Below the pieces are notes generated by a model. It was not told the DNA's origin. It saw only the letters and a program-made list of their open reading frames with translations, and searched no databases. From contig JAKAJI010000002.1 of NCBI GenBank assembly GCA_021813825.1, positions 1 through 46,458 of the forward strand: a stretch of DNA of 46,458 nt, read 5' to 3'. Positions 18,076 to 27,087 of the stretch are shown here, piece after piece (positions within the stretch are counted from its first letter, which is position 1; each line of letters starts with the position of its first letter). This stretch comes from Acidobacteriota bacterium (GTDB lineage: Bacteria > Acidobacteriota > Terriglobia > Bryobacterales > Bryobacteraceae). The translations under genes were made by a program, and so were the position numbers.

Positions 18076-21000
18076 TCAGAAGTTATACTTCAGCGCGAAC
18101 TGAATCTGGCGTGCTCCCTGGGCGCTCTGGAGCAAGCCAAGCGTGCTGCCGACGCCCGTATTCGGGGCGTTCAAGATCGGCGTATTGGTGAAGTTGATGC
18201 TCTCGGCGCGAAACTCCACATTCTGTCTCTCGGTGATGTTGAAGAACTTGTCCACGCTGAGGTCAAAGGTGGCTAATCCCGGCCCGCGGACGGTTCCTAC
18301 GCCGCACGTTCCGAAATTGCCGGGGATCTCAGGCCCGAAGGCTGTTGGATCGAACCATTGGTAACCTCCGAGTGACGAGTTTTGCTGGCCGAATACGGTG
18401 GCCGGCCCCAGGCAATCCGCCCGCGCGCCGCGCGAGTTCGTACCGGAAGCATCGCCGGCCGAGATTGTCAGCGGGAAGCCGGTGTGCAGGCTGATAATGC
18501 CGTTGACCTGCCAACCGCCGACGATGGCGTCGGCGAACTTGTTCATGTTGTTGCCGAAGGTGCGGCCGCGCCCAACGGGGATGTCGTAGGTGGCGTAGCC
18601 CGTGAGCACGTGGGTGGCGTCGTAGTAGCAGGGGCCCCATTCGGCGCGCTTGTCGTACAGATTCTGCCAGTAGGGCGAGGTGGGCAGCGCCTGGCCGCCC
18701 CAGGAGCCGTAGTAGCCGCTTGAGTCGGTCATGCACTTGGAATAGGTGTAGGCGACCGAAGCGTCGAGGCCGCCGCTCAGCCGTTTCTGGAGCACGACTT
18801 GCAGCGCGTTGTAGCTCTGGTTCCCGTTGGAAGCCGTACCGGAGATCTGGCCGATTTCGTTTTGCAGCGTCGGATTGCCCGAAAGGTAAACGCTCGGAGC
18901 GGTAGTGCCGTTGGCCAGCAGTTGCCGCTGGAAGTAGGGCATCGGCACCATGAGGTGCGTCGTGCGCTGGCCGACGTAGCCGACCTGCAGCGTGGTGTTG
19001 GCGGCCAGTTCCTGCTGGATGGTGAAGTTCCACTGATTGGCGAGCGCCGGCTGGATGTTGGGATCCCAGAGGCGCAGCGTTGCACCGGCGTAGGGGTTGC
19101 TGGCCATGGTGGTGAACGGCAGGAAGCCCTGGCTCAGATTCGACGTCGGCAGGCTGAGCGCCGTGTAGTCGGCGAAGTGTTCGGTACCGAACGGCGGGTT
19201 GATGGTAGGCCGCAGGTTCGTGCCGGTGCCCTCCAGATAGGATGACAGGGTGTAGGCCGCGCGGATCACGGTCTTTTGGCGGACGTTCCAGGCAAAGCCC
19301 AGGCGCGGCTGCCAGTTGCCGATGCCTAAGTAGTCGTTATAGAGCGCCTCGCAATTGCTATACGGGCAGTTGCTGCCGGCGAGGTAGACGTTGCCGCTGA
19401 TGAGCCCGTAGTTCGCCTCGCGGTTGTGCACTTCGGTCCAGGGCGTGTGGATCTCGTAGCGCAGGCCCATGTTCACGGTGAAAGACGGCGTGACATGCCA
19501 GTCGTCGGCGACGAAGGCGCCGAAGATGTTGGCGCGCTGGCCCCACGTGCCGCCGTTGACGCCGCCGCCGATCTGCGAAGGCAGGCCAAGGAGGAAGTCC
19601 GCTTCGCCCGCTCCGACGCCCGAACCGGCGGTCGCGAACGGATTCGGGCCGGCGGTGTACCGGCCATCAAAGGTAAACGTGCCGGCCAAGCCGTTGTTGC
19701 CCGAATAGAAGGTGTCGATGCGATCGCGCCATCCCTGGAACCCAAGATGGAACGTGTGTGCGCCGTGAGAAATCGTCATCGTGTCTTCGTACTGGATGAC
19801 GGCGTCGGCGAACAACTGGTAGTTGTCCGAGTTACCGATCGAAGACGCATAACCGCTCGAGAAGCTCATCGACGGCAGGATGCTCGAAGGAATGCCGGGC
19901 AGGCCGACTGTCTGCGGGAAGTTCTGCAGCGTGTTCTCGGCCGCGCCGTTGTTGACGTAAACATAGTTCACACCGACGCGGGCTTCATTGATGACTGACG
20001 GCGAGAAGGTGCGGGTCCAGTCGAGAACGCCGTTGTGGACGGGGTAGTTGGCGAACGAGTTGTAAAGGATCGGGACCGTGTTCTCGCCGGGGTTGGTAAT
20101 CATGCTCCGCGAGTAGCGGGCAAACAGCCGGTCCTTACTCGAGATGTTGTAATCGACCTTCACGTCGCCCTGATCGCCGTTGATGTAGCTGTGGGAACCG
20201 TAGGTGAGGTTGTTCACCAGCCCGGGCCCGTTCGGCAGAGGATAAGCGGACGTCGTGTTGATGATGTTCATCGCAACCGAGTTCAACTGCGACGGCGGGA
20301 TGATGTTGTTCGGGAACGGCGTGCGTTGGCCGTTGACGACGTTCTGCGGATTGTAGAGTTGGATCGGCGTGGCGGCGTTCAGAAGCTCGGAGAAGTTGCC
20401 TTGGCGTTCGAGCGGCGTGAGCACGCTGAGGAAGCCCACGCTGGTGGGCGTGTCGTAGCGCTGGCCCTGGTAGTCGACGAAGAAGAACAGTTTGTCCTTC
20501 ACGATCGGGCCGCCCAATGTCCCGCCGAACTCGTTCCACCGCAGCGCGGGGCGGGTGCCACCGAGGAAGTTGTTCGACCACGAGTTCGCATTCAGGACGT
20601 CGTTGCGGAAGAACTCGAATAGCCCCCCGTGGAACTGGTTCGTGCCGGACTTGATGGACGTGCTGATGATGCCGCCCATAAAGTTGCCGAACTCAGCCGG
20701 AGCGTTCTGGGTGATCTCGTTGAACTCCTGGATCGCATCCACGCTCGGCGCGTAGCCGACCAGGTTATCCGACACCTGATTGTTGTCCATGCCATCCAGG
20801 ATGAAATTGTTGGCCTGCTCGCGGTTCCCGTTCACGTAGGGACGTCCGCTGCTGGCGGTGGTCTGGCCGTTGGTGAACGAAGACGGGTCCGGATGGACCG
20901 TGCCCGCGGTCAGCAGCGTTAACTGCACATAGTTGCGCGTGGCCAACGGCAGCGTGGTGTTCGTTCGCGAATCGATGACCTGGCCAAGCTGCGTCGACTC

Positions 21001-21408
21001 GGTTTGGAGGACGGGCGGGGCGCTGCTCACCTCGACCGTGGTTGACACGCTGCCTACCTGGAGCTGAAAGTCCAGCTTCGCCACCTGGTTCATCTGCAGG
21101 ACGATGTTGGATTGGACGGCGGTCTGGAAACCCGTGCTCTCCACGCGGACCTTATAGGAACCCACGGCCAGCGTCGGCAAACGGTAGTACCCTTCCTGGT
21201 TGGTGTCCGTCGTGTAGTCCACACCACGTTCGGTGTCGGTCGCCGTGACCTTTGCGTTCACGATCGGGGCACCGGACGGATCTGTGACCTGGCCGGTGAT
21301 GGCTGCTGTGACCTGCTGCGCCTGGGACTGGGACGGAACGAAGAACAACAGAACCGTCAGAGTGGCCAGGATAGTTGAGACTCTGCCAGACAATCGGACG
21401 TGTTGCAC
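18076..21408 (-). CDS. Oar-type TonB-dependent outer-membrane receptor (2)
   Basis: An 1110-residue outer-membrane protein built like receptor 1: signal peptide (ILATLTVLLFFVPSQSQA), carboxypeptidase-regulatory-like domain (GQVTDPSGAPIVNAKVTATD), plug (TNTTLPLATRNYVQLTLL, ILDGMDNNQVSDNLVGYAP), large barrel and terminal FALKYNF. I prefer the GTG at 21408 because AGGAG lies 5 nt upstream and it leaves a compact signal peptide; in-frame ATG (21450) and TTG (21462) starts are possible, giving 14 or 18 extra residues with weaker support. It heads the run receptor 2, TPR, CRTAC1, receptor 1. A TAGAACAT-type motif sits near its putative promoter. The substrate is unknown. Confidence 0.93.
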   Translation of the reverse strand: MQHVRLSGRVSTILATLTVLLFFVPSQSQAQQVTAAITGQVTDPSGAPIVNAKVTATDTERGVDYTTDTNQEGYYRLPTLAVGSYKVRVESTGFQTAVQSNIVLQMNQVAKLDFQLQVGSVSTTVEVSSAPPVLQTESTQLGQVIDSRTNTTLPLATRNYVQLTLLTAGTVHPDPSSFTNGQTTASSGRPYVNGNREQANNFILDGMDNNQVSDNLVGYAPSVDAIQEFNEITQNAPAEFGNFMGGIISTSIKSGTNQFHGGLFEFFRNDVLNANSWSNNFLGGTRPALRWNEFGGTLGGPIVKDKLFFFVDYQGQRYDTPTSVGFLSVLTPLERQGNFSELLNAATPIQLYNPQNVVNGQRTPFPNNIIPPSQLNSVAMNIINTTSAYPLPNGPGLVNNLTYGSHSYINGDQGDVKVDYNISSKDRLFARYSRSMITNPGENTVPILYNSFANYPVHNGVLDWTRTFSPSVINEARVGVNYVYVNNGAAENTLQNFPQTVGLPGIPSSILPSMSFSSGYASSIGNSDNYQLFADAVIQYEDTMTISHGAHTFHLGFQGWRDRIDTFYSGNNGLAGTFTFDGRYTAGPNPFATAGSGVGAGEADFLLGLPSQIGGGVNGGTWGQRANIFGAFVADDWHVTPSFTVNMGLRYEIHTPWTEVHNREANYGLISGNVYLAGSNCPYSNCEALYNDYLGIGNWQPRLGFAWNVRQKTVIRAAYTLSSYLEGTGTNLRPTINPPFGTEHFADYTALSLPTSNLSQGFLPFTTMASNPYAGATLRLWDPNIQPALANQWNFTIQQELAANTTLQVGYVGQRTTHLMVPMPYFQRQLLANGTTAPSVYLSGNPTLQNEIGQISGTASNGNQSYNALQVVLQKRLSGGLDASVAYTYSKCMTDSSGYYGSWGGQALPTSPYWQNLYDKRAEWGPCYYDATHVLTGYATYDIPVGRGRTFGNNMNKFADAIVGGWQVNGIISLHTGFPLTISAGDASGTNSRGARADCLGPATVFGQQNSSLGGYQWFDPTAFGPEIPGNFGTCGVGTVRGPGLATFDLSVDKFFNITERQNVEFRAESINFTNTPILNAPNTGVGSTLGLLQSAQGARQIQFALKYNF

Positions 21409-21864
21409 AAAGACTCCTCTCTCTCCCGCACGGAACTTCGGTTTGTGCATAGTTGGTTTCAATTATTAGACCCCTACGGGGGATAGAACATCCAGTCTGC
21501 AACCGCTGTTTCGTTGTTGCCTGAATGTTCTAAACGCAAGAAGAGGGATGGAGATTCGAGGAGTTATTCGGACATCTCGCGTGCCTTCATACACAAAGCC
21601 GGAGCCCGTTGAAGGAGCCAGAACGAAGGTGACTGCTTCGTCACGCCTCCCGGAATCCGCCGAGCCTCAACATTGCGCGGTGTGACGCGGTAATGTGCCG
21701 CGCGGCGGGCGAGTCCGAGGCTTCGTATCTGCTTTCCGCGTCCCGGCCGGCCGTTGACGTCGAACATGTTCTAAACCGAAGTGAACATTTGGATTTTCAG
21801 TCTCTTGCGACTAGCCCCGTCATGATATGATTTTTAGGAGTTTAGGTGAGGCGGGGAACATACC
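21409..21864. promoter_or_regulatory. Divergent control region between TonB receptor 2 and membrane regulator, with repeated half-sites
   Basis: This 456-bp gap carries the same octamer three times: TAGAACAT (21484-21491) and its complement ATGTTCTA at 21525-21532 and 21766-21773. The first two form an inverted pair; the third is part of the perfect palindrome GAACATGTTC (21762-21771). The 21484 copy lies about 15 bp upstream of TAATAA (minus strand, 21468-21463), a possible -10 box for receptor 2. Near the regulator, TATGAT (about 21827-21832) with TTGCGA upstream could be its promoter, and AGGCGGGG precedes its ATG. The middle part also has a small dyad (GGTGAC/GTCACG near 21630). A 67-codon minus-strand frame here is not convincing as a gene. 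Confidence 0.5.
21414..21418 (-). promoter_or_regulatory. Ribosome binding site deciding the start of TonB receptor 2
   Basis: AGGAG on the minus strand, in a longer purine run, lies 5 nt before the GTG at 21408. The alternative upstream starts have no comparable site. Confidence 0.6.
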
Positions 21865-23067
21865 ATGGCAGAGGACGGATCTACCGGCGCGGCTCGGAGC
21901 CCGCATGGTGATGGGTCTGGGGCGGTGACGCCCGATGCCGTACGAGCCGAGCTTCAACGAATTCTCGAAAGTCACGAATTCCGGACCAGCAAACGGTGTC
22001 AGGACTTTCTTCGTTTTGTGGTCGAGAATACACTAAACGGGAAAGCTGACATTCTTAAGGAACGCACGATTGGCGTTGAAGCGTTCGGCCGGCCCTCCTC
22101 TTACGACCCGAGCGACGACGCCACGGTTCGCGTGAAGGCGGGTGAAGTCCGCAAGCGACTCGGCCTGTATTATGCGGGCGGCGGCGCCAACGACGCGATC
22201 CGGATTGAGCTTCCCGGCGGCGGATATGTACCGGAATTCACACTTCACCCGAACGGGGCCTCGGAAAAGGGAAGCCACCCGGAGCAGGAGCGGGAAACCA
22301 AGGGCATTCTCGCATCTCGTTGGTTCCGGTTGGGTTTGTTGGCTGTGGCGCTCGCCGTCATAGCGGTCACGTGGGTTGCGATTGGGACTCATCGCACTCC
22401 CCTCAGTCAATTCTGGGCCCCGGTGTTGCGGGGTTCTTCGCCGGCGCTGCTGTGCGCCGCCTACGTCCCGGTGTACACGCCGACGTCTCCGGATGTACCG
22501 GCCGGACCTGGGGCTGACTTCACCCTGCTGAGCGATCAGTTCGTTGGAGGCGGAGACTTAGTGGCGGCCGCGCGGCTTTCGGCGATGCTCACGCGGATGG
22601 GGCGGGCGTACCAGGTCCGGATCGGGCACGAAGTTTCCTTCCAGGATCTGCGGACGTCGCCGGCGATTCTGATCGGGTATTCGTATACGCGATGGCGGGA
22701 GATCAGCAAGGAACTCCGGTACTTCATTGATGCTTCCCGGCAACCGGCCGTGATTCTGGATGACGGGAGGCCGACGCCGTGGTATTTGCCGAAGCTAGGG
22801 GCCGACCGGCACACCGACGAGGACTACGCGGTGGTTTCGCGGGTATTTCACCCAGACACGCGCGCCATGCTCGTTGAGTTAGCCGGAATCACGCAGTATG
22901 GCACCGAGGCCGCCTCCGACCTGCTGAGCAATCCGGACTTAATGGCCGAAGCGCTCCGTGGCGCGCCGAAGGACTGGCCGCGAAAAAATCTGCAACTGGT
23001 GCTTCACGTAAAAGTTATCGCCGGCACGCCGGCGCCACCGACGGTTGTGGCTTCGCACTTCTGGTAG
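21865..23067 (+). CDS. Membrane-anchored regulator-like protein with acidobacterial N-terminal domain
   Basis: A 400-residue protein. Residues about 25-125 form a domain common in Acidobacteria, recognised from ILESHEFRTSKRCQDFLRFV, LKERTIGVEAFGR, SYDPSDDATVRVKAGEVRKR, and IELPGGGYVPEF; its arrangement resembles the winged-helix front end of membrane-bound transcriptional regulators. One transmembrane helix follows (FRLGLLAVALAVIAVTWVAIG, about 153-173), then an extracytoplasmic domain of about 220 residues with no family I recognise. It lies divergently from TonB receptor 2 across a region with repeated palindromic half-sites, so control of the receptor block by an external signal is a reasonable inference. 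DNA binding has not been shown here. Confidence 0.75.
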   Translation: MAEDGSTGAARSPHGDGSGAVTPDAVRAELQRILESHEFRTSKRCQDFLRFVVENTLNGKADILKERTIGVEAFGRPSSYDPSDDATVRVKAGEVRKRLGLYYAGGGANDAIRIELPGGGYVPEFTLHPNGASEKGSHPEQERETKGILASRWFRLGLLAVALAVIAVTWVAIGTHRTPLSQFWAPVLRGSSPALLCAAYVPVYTPTSPDVPAGPGADFTLLSDQFVGGGDLVAAARLSAMLTRMGRAYQVRIGHEVSFQDLRTSPAILIGYSYTRWREISKELRYFIDASRQPAVILDDGRPTPWYLPKLGADRHTDEDYAVVSRVFHPDTRAMLVELAGITQYGTEAASDLLSNPDLMAEALRGAPKDWPRKNLQLVLHVKVIAGTPAPPTVVASHFW

Positions 23068-23072
23068 AAGCA

Positions 23073-23660
23073 TTACTTCTTCTTGGGCGGGAAGTCTTTC
23101 AGCATCTTGTCCACGGACTTGAGGACCTGTTTTTCATCGCCTTTCTGGCTGTTGAAGACCGAGTCCTCGGTGGCCTGGTCTCGCCAGATCAATACTTTCT
23201 TGTTGGCGTCGGCGAAGTGGATGGTAAGGATTCCCATCGAGCGCGGGACCTCTTCCGTGTCGGTCATCTGGGGCTGGTCCATACCCCAGCCACCCCAGCC
23301 CCCGCCAGACGCCTAACCGCCGTCGCCCCAGCCGAAGCCGTCGGTGGTGGTGGTGGCATCCATTACTTCCTGAGTGATGAAGTGATAAACAACGATCATG
23401 TCGGAGTGTTGATTCAGGGAAACACGCTTCATCCCTCTGGCTTCGAGGGCTTTGTCTACGTCGGAACGGACCCAGGGAAGATTGAAGCTCTTCCGTTCTT
23501 TGGGGCTAATCTTCCGGGCAAACGTCTTATAAGTGGAAAAGTCAGCTTTCGACCGCCAATTCACGCGGACGCTTTGGGCATGAATTGCCGGAGCCGCCAG
23601 CAAAGTACCGGGGACGGCGGCGACAACGCTTAAAGTAAGAGAGTGGTTGTTTCTGCTCAT
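23073..23660 (-). pseudogene. DUF4136 protein gene interrupted by an in-frame amber codon
   Basis: From the ATG at 23660 the frame encodes a signal peptide (MSRNNHSLTLSVVAAVPGTL...) and the front of a DUF4136 domain (VRVNWRSKADFSTYKTFAR, VRSDVDKALEARGMKRV, MIVVYHF). It meets TAG at 23315-23313 after 115 codons, in a Gly/Trp-rich linker. The same frame continues without shift for 79 codons (GGGWGGWGMDQPQMTDTEEV ... KMLKDFPPKKK), which is the rest of the domain. The sum, about 195 residues, is a normal DUF4136 length. A TGG-to-TAG change in the GW-rich linker would explain it. It is a recent nonsense mutation or a base-call error; the function of intact members (secreted or lipoprotein) is unknown. 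It converges on the regulator gene with a 5-bp gap. Confidence 0.85.
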
Positions 23661-23719
23661 GTACGCCGATGGACGTATATGCGTGAAACAGGTAACAGAG
23701 AATTCGAGAAACGAGTAAG

Positions 23720-26122
23720 TCAGGCGATTGCCGGCGCTGGACTGCCTTGCGCATCCTGCGGTGCATTTACGGGAGAAGCAATGTGGGATACCGACAGGGC
23801 GCCGAGATAGAGCAAGCCACCGGTGATTAAGGTCAGTTTCAAGCCGATGTAGATGGCCAGGAAGATAGCGCCTGCCGAACCCATGACGCTGGCCGCGGCG
23901 TTGAGCGCCCATGCCCAGCGCACGGCGGCCGGATAACGGGCTTCCAGGCGGGCCAAGCCGGTGGGGAACGGAATCCCCATGAGGAAGCCCGCGGGCGCGA
24001 CCAATCCGATGGAAGTGAGGATCTTCCAGGGCAGCGGCCAGCCCGTTGCGATTTGTGTTACCGGACCGGCGGCGAGCGCGAGTAAGGTGACAAGCGCAGT
24101 AACGCCCCATAGGACAATTCCGAGCGCGGCGCGGTTTGAGCCTGCGATTCTCCGGCTCATGTAACTTCCGAGGCCGCTCGAGACTAACATTGAAAAAACT
24201 ATTACTGTAAGAGCATAAGTCGGATGCCCAAGGAACAAGATAAACTTCTGGATCAATGCGACCTGGATGAGGATGTAACCAGCGCCGATGCAAATAAAGT
24301 ACAGCAGCGCGAGGCGTATCCCGCCGCCGGCCGGCAGTTTGGTCTTCAGCAGGAGCGGCGGAAGGGCGACCATGATGACAGTGGCCGCCAGGCTGACGCC
24401 GACCAAGCCGAACAGGAGAGGCAGCGCGCGGTTGATTTTATAATCCGCGGCGCTTCGTCCGCCATGAAGGAGAAAACTCCACACATCGCGGGGCTGCACG
24501 GTATAGAAGAAGAACGGGCGGTCATCTCCCACTGGGGTTATGTCAAATGGGTAGGTCCGCTCGAACGCTTCCGGATCCTTGCTTAGTAAGAAGCGGGCGA
24601 ATTCATTGCGGGGAGGATCGCCGGGGAGATAAATTTCCTGCAGACCCGGCTGCCGGGCCAGGGCCGCGCGCGCCCGATCGAGATCGGCGGGCGTGACCGG
24701 GCGCCGGAACACGAGCACGGTGTCCTGCGCGCCCCATCCCTTGAGCTTCGCTGCGTCTTCGCGGATTACCATGATGTGCCGCCAAGCGTCCGTTTCCCCG
24801 AGTTGGTTCAGAGCCTGACGGGCTAAGGCGAGCAGCCGCAGCGACTCGCGGGGTGGCTCGAAGCCCCACCGCGTAAAGCTCAGCAAGCCGTCGGGGGTCA
24901 GGTGGTCGAGGTAGTCGCGGAACGCGCCGGTGGTGTAGAGGTTGTTCTCCGAGAGGGCGAAGGCGCCGGCCGCGGTGGCAGCCCAGGTATCGACGAGTGT
25001 GGCCTGCAGCACCTGATAGCGCTCCGGGCTGCGGCGCACAAAACTGCGGCCGTCTTCGATGACGATGTGTACCTCAGGCCGGAAGTAGAGTCCATGGCTG
25101 AGGCCGGGATATCGCTCCCGCATGATGGTAGTGGCGATGATGGGGTTGATTTCCACTCCCGTGATGTTCTTGCTTCCGGAAGCGAGGGCCCGCGCCACGT
25201 CCCATCCGCCGCCCGGTCCGATGACGAGGGTCTTGGCGCCGGGACGAATCTGGTAGACGAAGCCTGGGCCTTGGCGCAAGAGATCGTGAAGGGCCTCGGG
25301 CCCCAGATGATCCCAATCGAAGGAGGGGATGCCCGTGGCCGCGTCCGCATCGATGATGATGCTCATACGCCCACTGCCGCCGGGCTCGGGGGCGAGGGCA
25401 ATCCGGGAAAAGGCGTTCCAGCGCGAGTAGGTTTCTTTCGGCAGGCGCTGGCCCTTGGCCCAGTGGATGTCGATCCAGTGGGCTTTCCCGTTGTAGGCGA
25501 TGAGGGCAACCAGGAACAGGGCAGCCGCCACACCGGCGACGCGTCCCCGGTGGTTGCCTGCCAGGTGAAACCAGAGCGATGACGCAACGGCGAAGAGCAC
25601 CGCCGCCGCCATCACGGTATTTGGCCCACCGAACTGGTTTAACAGCGGCAGCAGTAAAAGACATCCGCCGGAGGCGCCCAACAGATCGAAGAAGTAGACT
25701 CGATCGACGCGCTCCATGGTTTCGCTGATCACCAGCGAAAGGATGGTTCCGGTAAAGAAGAACGGTAGCGCGCTGGCAAAATAGACTACTGTCAGTTCAA
25801 CACCATTCGGCACGCCCTTGCGGGAAATGAGGAACGCCAAAGCGCCGATCACAGAAATCGCCTGCAGCAAGGCTAAGCCGCCGAGGGATTCGTAGAGTCT
25901 TCCGCGGCCGGCGATGGCGTAGGAAAATATGCCGCCGACGCCGAGCCCGAAGAGCGCGATAGAGATCGCCAGAAACGCGAAGTGGTAGTAGAAGACGACC
26001 GAAAACACGCGCGTGAGCGCGAGTTCCACCAGGAGCGTACCGAGACTAGTGATCGCCACGCCGAGATAGATCTGCGGCCAGGCGGCGCGGACGGTCTCGT
26101 TTCCGGAGTTGATACGGGGCAA
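23720..26122 (-). CDS. Spermidine-synthase-like multi-pass membrane protein
   Basis: An 800-residue inner-membrane protein: about seven N-terminal hydrophobic segments (to about residue 210), a cytosolic Rossmann methyltransferase-like/SpeE domain (about 230-500), and a C-terminal set of membrane helices (about 565-780). The SAM-type glycine loop is LVIGPGGGWDVA (299-310) followed by acidic VEIN (323-326) and VIEDGRSF. The position where spermidine synthases carry the catalytic Asp pair reads LVDTWAATAAGAF, so classical aminopropyl transfer is doubtful. The start is TTG at 26122, 5 bp after the esterase stop, so the two genes are probably co-transcribed. Such fusions are usually labelled spermidine synthase by homology; the real substrate is unknown. 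Confidence 0.85.
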   Translation of the reverse strand: MPRINSGNETVRAAWPQIYLGVAITSLGTLLVELALTRVFSVVFYYHFAFLAISIALFGLGVGGIFSYAIAGRGRLYESLGGLALLQAISVIGALAFLISRKGVPNGVELTVVYFASALPFFFTGTILSLVISETMERVDRVYFFDLLGASGGCLLLLPLLNQFGGPNTVMAAAVLFAVASSLWFHLAGNHRGRVAGVAAALFLVALIAYNGKAHWIDIHWAKGQRLPKETYSRWNAFSRIALAPEPGGSGRMSIIIDADAATGIPSFDWDHLGPEALHDLLRQGPGFVYQIRPGAKTLVIGPGGGWDVARALASGSKNITGVEINPIIATTIMRERYPGLSHGLYFRPEVHIVIEDGRSFVRRSPERYQVLQATLVDTWAATAAGAFALSENNLYTTGAFRDYLDHLTPDGLLSFTRWGFEPPRESLRLLALARQALNQLGETDAWRHIMVIREDAAKLKGWGAQDTVLVFRRPVTPADLDRARAALARQPGLQEIYLPGDPPRNEFARFLLSKDPEAFERTYPFDITPVGDDRPFFFYTVQPRDVWSFLLHGGRSAADYKINRALPLLFGLVGVSLAATVIMVALPPLLLKTKLPAGGGIRLALLYFICIGAGYILIQVALIQKFILFLGHPTYALTVIVFSMLVSSGLGSYMSRRIAGSNRAALGIVLWGVTALVTLLALAAGPVTQIATGWPLPWKILTSIGLVAPAGFLMGIPFPTGLARLEARYPAAVRWAWALNAAASVMGSAGAIFLAIYIGLKLTLITGGLLYLGALSVSHIASPVNAPQDAQGSPAPAIA

Positions 26123-26127
26123 CCCTA

Positions 26128-27039
26128 CTATCGTAAAGGATCGCGTCGAGATGGACCAGTCCCGGCATCGAATCCGGCCAGAGAATCCAGTTTTTCGAGG
26201 AACGCGCGGATTTGTTCGTCCCAGAAATCCCAGGTGTGCGCCCGCGGAGAGACTTCCCGGAATTCATACGGGATGTTGAGGCTTGCGAGTAGGGCGACGA
26301 ACTCGTGGTTCACTTTGATGGTCGGATCCTCGCCGCCATCGGCGATGTAGAGCATCGGCATCAGGGAGGGCGGGACCTTGGTCACCAGATCAAAGGGATC
26401 GCGTTGCTTGCGTTCTTCGGAACCGGGCTTGCCGAAACGGGCGTCGCGCTCCTCGATCTGCCGGCGCGCCGCGGGCCCGGGGTTTGCGGGTAAGTCTCCG
26501 CCGTGCGCGGCGCCGAGTGCGCCGCTGAGAATCCCGATGGCTGCGAATTCGTTGTAGTGCGTCAGGCCGATCAGCGCTGCGCCGTAGCCGCCCATCGACT
26601 GTCCGGCGATGGCGCGGGCCCGGCGGAGCGGGATTGTCCGGAAGTGGCTGTCCACGTACGCCACAAGGTCTTTCGCGATATAGTCCTCATACTTCGCCTT
26701 CGCGTCCGTGGCGCTATTGACATACCAGCTCTTCAGGCCGTCGGGCATGACGATGATCATCTCGCGTCCGGCTGCGTAACCGGTCAGGTTCGACATGGTC
26801 GACCAGGCAGTGTGATCGAAGGCGTAACCGTGCAGAAGGTACAGCACGGGGTAGCGCGCGGTCGAGGAGTCGTAGTCGAGCGGAAGGATGACGCTAAAGG
26901 CGTGATCTTCGTTGTTGAGAGACGCGCTCAGGAAATGGGCGGTGCGCACGTTGTGAGCAACGGCGGCTGAATCGGCGCCGGACGCACCGACGGACACAAA
27001 GCTGGCGATAGCCGCAGCGAAGGCGGCGAAACGGATCAT
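26128..27039 (-). CDS. Secreted esterase, esterase D/tributyrin esterase family
   Basis: A 303-residue alpha/beta hydrolase with a signal peptide (FAAFAAAIASFVSVGASG). The oxyanion region is YLLHGYAFDHTAWS. The nucleophile elbow GQSMGGYG gives Ser148; the acid is in ADGGEDP (Asp234 or Asp238); the base is His268 in SPRAHTWDFW. The order and spacing fit the PF00756 putative-esterase family, which includes feruloyl and acetyl esterases that release side groups from polysaccharides as well as S-formylglutathione hydrolases. With export and nearby receptors, a carbohydrate esterase role is plausible but not shown. It starts 48 bp from yqeY, divergently, and is followed by the SpeE-like gene after 5 bp. 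Confidence 0.9.
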   Translation of the reverse strand: MIRFAAFAAAIASFVSVGASGADSAAVAHNVRTAHFLSASLNNEDHAFSVILPLDYDSSTARYPVLYLLHGYAFDHTAWSTMSNLTGYAAGREMIIVMPDGLKSWYVNSATDAKAKYEDYIAKDLVAYVDSHFRTIPLRRARAIAGQSMGGYGAALIGLTHYNEFAAIGILSGALGAAHGGDLPANPGPAARRQIEERDARFGKPGSEERKQRDPFDLVTKVPPSLMPMLYIADGGEDPTIKVNHEFVALLASLNIPYEFREVSPRAHTWDFWDEQIRAFLEKLDSLAGFDAGTGPSRRDPLR

Positions 27040-27071
27040 GGGATCTCCTGGCTTAGGATGGTGGAGCCTTC

Positions 27072-27077
27072 TACAAT
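27072..27077 (+). promoter_or_regulatory. -10 box just upstream of yqeY
   Basis: TACAAT ends 10 nt before the ATG at 27088. With the usual 6-7 nt to the transcription start, the mRNA would have only about 3-4 nt ahead of the start codon. No Shine-Dalgarno sequence is present, which agrees with a near-leaderless message. Confidence 0.5.
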
Positions 27078-27087
27078 AACAAATGCG

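Noticed and set aside
21564-21767. A 67-codon minus-strand frame in the divergent control region
   Set aside because: It is basic and low in hydrophobic residues, has no ribosome site, and is embedded in a region of half-sites and small dyads that looks regulatory.
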